Shown in pieces: positions 5,490 to 7,959 of a stretch of DNA of 7,959 nucleotides. The stretch is taken from positions 1-7,959 of the forward strand of contig JAFCFQ010000017.1 of NCBI GenBank assembly GCA_017608545.1, given 5' to 3'. The notes beneath the pieces are model-generated. The model did no database searches and was not told the DNA's origin. It was given only the letters and a program-made list of their open reading frames with translations. The position numbers were made by a program, and so were the translations under genes. Position 1 is the stretch's first letter. Each line of letters starts with the position of its first letter. The DNA comes from Candidatus Aenigmatarchaeota archaeon (GTDB lineage Archaea; Aenigmatarchaeota; Aenigmatarchaeia; Aenigmatarchaeales; Aenigmatarchaeaceae).

Positions 5490-5834
5490 ATGAGAATAGA
5501 AATAAAAAAGAAAAGAGATCGGACAGCAATTTTAATAAGTTTTGACACTATAAAAGATAGATTTAAGTCAGCTTCAGAAAGAAATAGATTTTATTGGGAA
5601 CTTTATGGAAGGAGACAAGTTGTGGTTAAAAAATCTGGTAGGTACGAATACAATAGAACAGGCTTATTAGAAGAAATCCCTCATATTAAAGTTGCAAATT
5701 CGGTTTTCATAATTGCTATGGAACACTTGAAAAGAATGTTAGAATTTTTTAATGAATGGGAAGATAAAGTAACATTTAAAACGTTTCCAGTTTTATTAGA
5801 TAAAAAAGAATTAAAGGAACTCGAAATAGAGTGA
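5490..5834 (+). CDS. Conserved archaeal protein of unknown function, 114 residues
   Basis: I cannot assign a function. It is a soluble, charged protein with a basic N-terminus (MRIEIKKKRDRTAILISF), a distinctive centre (ERNRFYWELYGRRQVVVKKSG around residues 30-50, then LLEEIPHIKVANSVFIIAMEHLK) and an acidic C-terminus (KKELKELEIE). There is no signal peptide, membrane helix or zinc ligand cluster. The central sequence resembles hypothetical proteins that I remember from other DPANN-type archaea, so it is likely a real conserved family. It is the first gene after a leaderless promoter and is followed after four bases by the NUDIX gene, then directly by the Cdc48-like gene. A role linked to nucleotide clean-up or protein/RNA quality control is possible, but only from context. 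Confidence 0.8.
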   Translation: MRIEIKKKRDRTAILISFDTIKDRFKSASERNRFYWELYGRRQVVVKKSGRYEYNRTGLLEEIPHIKVANSVFIIAMEHLKRMLEFFNEWEDKVTFKTFPVLLDKKELKELEIE

Positions 5835-5838
5835 TGAT

Positions 5839-6276
5839 ATGAATAAAAATGTAAGGGTTGGAGTTGGCGTAATGATAATAAAAAATAATAAAGTTCTGTT
5901 AGGAAAAAGAAATTCAGATCCAAAAAAAGCTGATAGTGAATTACATGGCGAATCAACTTGGACATGCCCTGGAGGTAAATTAGGATTTGGAGAAAAAATA
6001 GAAGATTGCATTAAAAGAGAAGTATTTGAAGAAACAGGAATAAGATTAAATAAAATAAAATTAATATCAGTTACAAATGATATTGTTCCTGATGCCCACT
6101 TTGTTACATTAGGATTTTTATGTAAAGATTTTGAAGGTGAACCAAAAGTTTTAGAGCCAGAAGAGATAACAGAATGGAAATGGTTTCCATTAAATGAATT
6201 ACCTGAACCTATGTTTTTTCCAAGTTTAAAACTAATAAATAATTATCTTGAAGGTAAAATCTATAAAGGTGATTAA
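5839..6276 (+). CDS. NUDIX hydrolase (MutT/NUDT15-like)
   Basis: Hydrolyses a nucleoside diphosphate linked to another group, releasing a phosphorylated product in a Mg2+-dependent reaction. The NUDIX box is complete: G46-x5-E52-x7-R60-E61-V-F-E64-E65-T-G67-I. It is preceded by WTCPGG (41-46), and upstream by an RVGVGVMIIKNNKVLLGKR strand-loop. After the box come VTNDIVPDAHFVT and EGEPKVLEPEEITEWKWF, then LPEPMFFPS. That arrangement I associate with NUDT15-type (d)NTP diphosphatases, although substrate cannot be read from sequence. Length (145 residues) is normal. Its ATG follows the previous gene's TGA by four bases, with GTGATGAT in front as a weak ribosome binding site. Its own TAA is immediately followed by the Cdc48-like ATG, so the three genes form one operon. 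Confidence 0.92.
   Translation: MNKNVRVGVGVMIIKNNKVLLGKRNSDPKKADSELHGESTWTCPGGKLGFGEKIEDCIKREVFEETGIRLNKIKLISVTNDIVPDAHFVTLGFLCKDFEGEPKVLEPEEITEWKWFPLNELPEPMFFPSLKLINNYLEGKIYKGD
6268..6273 (+). promoter_or_regulatory. Ribosome binding site for the Cdc48-like gene
   Basis: GGTGAT matches the archaeal anti-Shine-Dalgarno consensus (GGAGGTGATC) and lies three bases before the ATG at 6277. It sits within the last codons of the NUDIX gene, so translation of the two is probably coupled. It fixes ATG 6277 as the start. Confidence 0.7.
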
Positions 6277-7959
6277 ATGGTTGAAAAAGAAATAAAATTG
6301 AAAGTAGGAGAGTTAACAGGAAGGGAAGATTTTGGAAGAGGTATAGCAAGATTGGATACGAAGTTAATGAGTAAAATTGGAGTAAAAGAAGGAGACATTA
6401 TAGAGATAGAAGGTAAAAGAAAAACAGGCGCTGTTGCTATAAGGAGTTATCCAGCAGATATAGGATTAAATATATTGAGAATTGATGGTTTAGTTAGAAG
6501 AAATTGTGATGCTTCTATAGGAGAAACTGTAAAAGTTAGAAGAGCTGATGTTAAAGAAGCAAAAAAAGTTGTTTTAGCTCCTGCTCAAAAAGGTTTTATG
6601 CTTCGCATTTCTCCGAATTTGTTAAAACAAAACCTTTACATGAGACCAATGACAAAAGGAGACATAATAATATCTAATCCTGTTTTTAAGTCAAGAAGAA
6701 ATCATGATGATATTTTTTCTATTTTTGGAATCGATATTGAAGAAGTTTTTATGCCAATGGGAACTGAAATGAGGTTAGTCGTCGTTAATACAATTCCTTC
6801 TGGTATAACAAGAATAACTGATATGACAGAAGTTGAACTTTTACCAGAGGCTGTAGAAGTTGCAGAAAGAAAGTTACCAACTGTCACTTATGAAGATATT
6901 GGAGGATTAAGTCAAATAATTCCTAAGATAAGAGAAATGATCGAAGTTCCGTTGAGACATCCAGAGATTTTCGAAAGACTTGGTGTAGAACCACCAAAAG
7001 GTGTTTTACTTCATGGTCCTCCAGGTTGTGGAAAAACATTAATAGCAAAAGCTGTTGCAAATGAATCAGGAGCTCATTTTATTTCTGTAGCAGGTCCAGA
7101 ATTCATGAGTAAGTTCTATGGACAATCTGAAGAAAACTTAAGAAAAGTTTTTGAGGAAGCAGAGAAAAATGCACCAAGCATAATATTCATTGATGAGATA
7201 GATGCGATTGCCCCTAAAAGAGAAGAAGTGACTGGAGAGGTTGAAAGAAGGGTAGTGGCAACATTGTTAACTCAATTAGATGGATTAAAATCAAGAGGTA
7301 AAGTCATAGTCATTGCTGCAACGAATAGACCTCATAGTTTAGATCCTGCGTTAAGAAGAACAGGAAGGTTTGATAGAGAAATAGAAATTCCTGTTCCTGA
7401 TAAAAAAGGGAGAAAAGAGATTTTACAAATTCACACAAGACATATGCCATTAGATAAGGATGTTGATTTAGATAAATTAGCAGAAGTTACTTATGGTTAC
7501 GTAGGAGCTGATCTTGCAGGCCTGGCAAAAGAAGCTGCAATGCATGCATTAAGAAGAGTTATTCCAGAAGTTTCTGCCTTAAAAGAAGGAGAACCGATAC
7601 CAAAAGAAATTTTAGAAAAATTGAAAGTTACTAAAGAAGATTTCGATTATGCTTTAAGAATTGTTCAACCTTCTGCCATGAGGGAAGTTCTAGTTGAAGT
7701 TCCAAGAATTAAGTGGGGAGATGTTGGAAATTTAGAAGAGGTTAAACAATCTTTAAAAGAAGCGGTTGAATGGCCTTTGAAAAATCCAGAAGGTTTTAAA
7801 AAGCTTGGAATCAGACCTCCAAGAGGGATTTTATTATATGGTCCTCCAGGTTGTGGAAAAACTTATATTGTTAAGGCATTAGCGAATGAAGCAGGAATCA
7901 ATTTTATAGCAGTAAAAGGGCCTGAACTTATATCTAAATGGGTAGGTGAATCTGAAAGA
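6277..7959 (+). CDS. Cdc48/p97/VCP-like AAA+ ATPase, truncated at window end
   Basis: An unfoldase that uses ATP to pull proteins from complexes or feed them to the proteasome; archaeal members form cytosolic hexameric rings with two ATPase domains. The 561 codons present cover the N-domain (about residues 1-185: double-psi barrel with VKEGDIIEIEGKR, SIGETVKVRRADV), the D1 domain, and the start of D2. D1 has Walker A GPPGCGKT (247-254), Walker B IIFIDEID (302-309), sensor-1 IAATNRP and arginine finger region RRTGRFDR (360-367). D2 begins near IKWGDVGNLEEVK (about 478) with a second GPPGCGKT (522-529) and ends at KWVGESER. Both Walker A motifs carry Cys where most archaeal relatives have Thr. 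The frame stays open to the last base; a full protein would need roughly 170-250 more residues. It starts directly after the NUDIX stop with a GGTGAT site. Confidence 0.95.
   Translation, partial: MVEKEIKLKVGELTGREDFGRGIARLDTKLMSKIGVKEGDIIEIEGKRKTGAVAIRSYPADIGLNILRIDGLVRRNCDASIGETVKVRRADVKEAKKVVLAPAQKGFMLRISPNLLKQNLYMRPMTKGDIIISNPVFKSRRNHDDIFSIFGIDIEEVFMPMGTEMRLVVVNTIPSGITRITDMTEVELLPEAVEVAERKLPTVTYEDIGGLSQIIPKIREMIEVPLRHPEIFERLGVEPPKGVLLHGPPGCGKTLIAKAVANESGAHFISVAGPEFMSKFYGQSEENLRKVFEEAEKNAPSIIFIDEIDAIAPKREEVTGEVERRVVATLLTQLDGLKSRGKVIVIAATNRPHSLDPALRRTGRFDREIEIPVPDKKGRKEILQIHTRHMPLDKDVDLDKLAEVTYGYVGADLAGLAKEAAMHALRRVIPEVSALKEGEPIPKEILEKLKVTKEDFDYALRIVQPSAMREVLVEVPRIKWGDVGNLEEVKQSLKEAVEWPLKNPEGFKKLGIRPPRGILLYGPPGCGKTYIVKALANEAGINFIAVKGPELISKWVGESER

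Overview
The window is strongly A+T-rich and compactly organised. It is most likely from an archaeon, probably a small-genome DPANN lineage of the Woesearchaeota/Pacearchaeota type. The reasons are an archaeal type IA topoisomerase carrying an intein, a Cdc48-type double AAA ATPase, TATA-like boxes about 26-28 bases before start codons (leaderless transcription), GGTGAT-type ribosome binding sites inside operons, and small proteins that I recall from DPANN genomes. The lineage is inferred from gene content and was not confirmed by any search.

Positions 1-2234 (+) hold the end of a topA gene interrupted by an intein; the N-terminal part lies outside the window. As read here the gene is broken twice. 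A TAA falls in frame inside the intein's endonuclease domain at 67-69, and a perfect 53-bp tandem duplication (830-882 and 883-935) shifts the frame in the C-extein. Removing one repeat copy and changing one codon restores an uninterrupted reading frame, so both lesions are either very recent or sequence/assembly errors. Positions 2265-2954 (+) encode a protein with a polymerase-beta-type nucleotidyltransferase motif and an unassigned helical C-terminus.

Four genes follow on the minus strand. Reading in their direction they are an OMP decarboxylase-like gene (5346-4528), an orotate phosphoribosyltransferase (4523-3684), a separately promoted RpiB-like sugar-phosphate isomerase (3569-3198), and a small four-helix membrane protein (3196-2921). 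The first two catalyse the last two steps of UMP synthesis. RpiB-type enzymes interconvert ribulose- and ribose-5-phosphate, the precursor of the PRPP used by the phosphoribosyltransferase, so the cluster is metabolically coherent, although the RpiB-like protein lacks part of the usual active-site loop.

From 5490 to the window end a plus-strand operon with almost no spacing encodes a 114-residue protein of unknown function, a NUDIX hydrolase, and a Cdc48/VCP-like ATPase. The last is truncated by the window edge just after its second Walker A motif. A 143-bp divergent intergenic region (5347-5489) separates this operon from the pyrimidine genes.

I did not find a clear new defence or mobile system. 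The items most worth checking are the double lesion in topA (including whether it could be bypassed), the altered active sites of the RpiB-like and OMP decarboxylase-like proteins, and the unknown protein linked to NUDIX and Cdc48.
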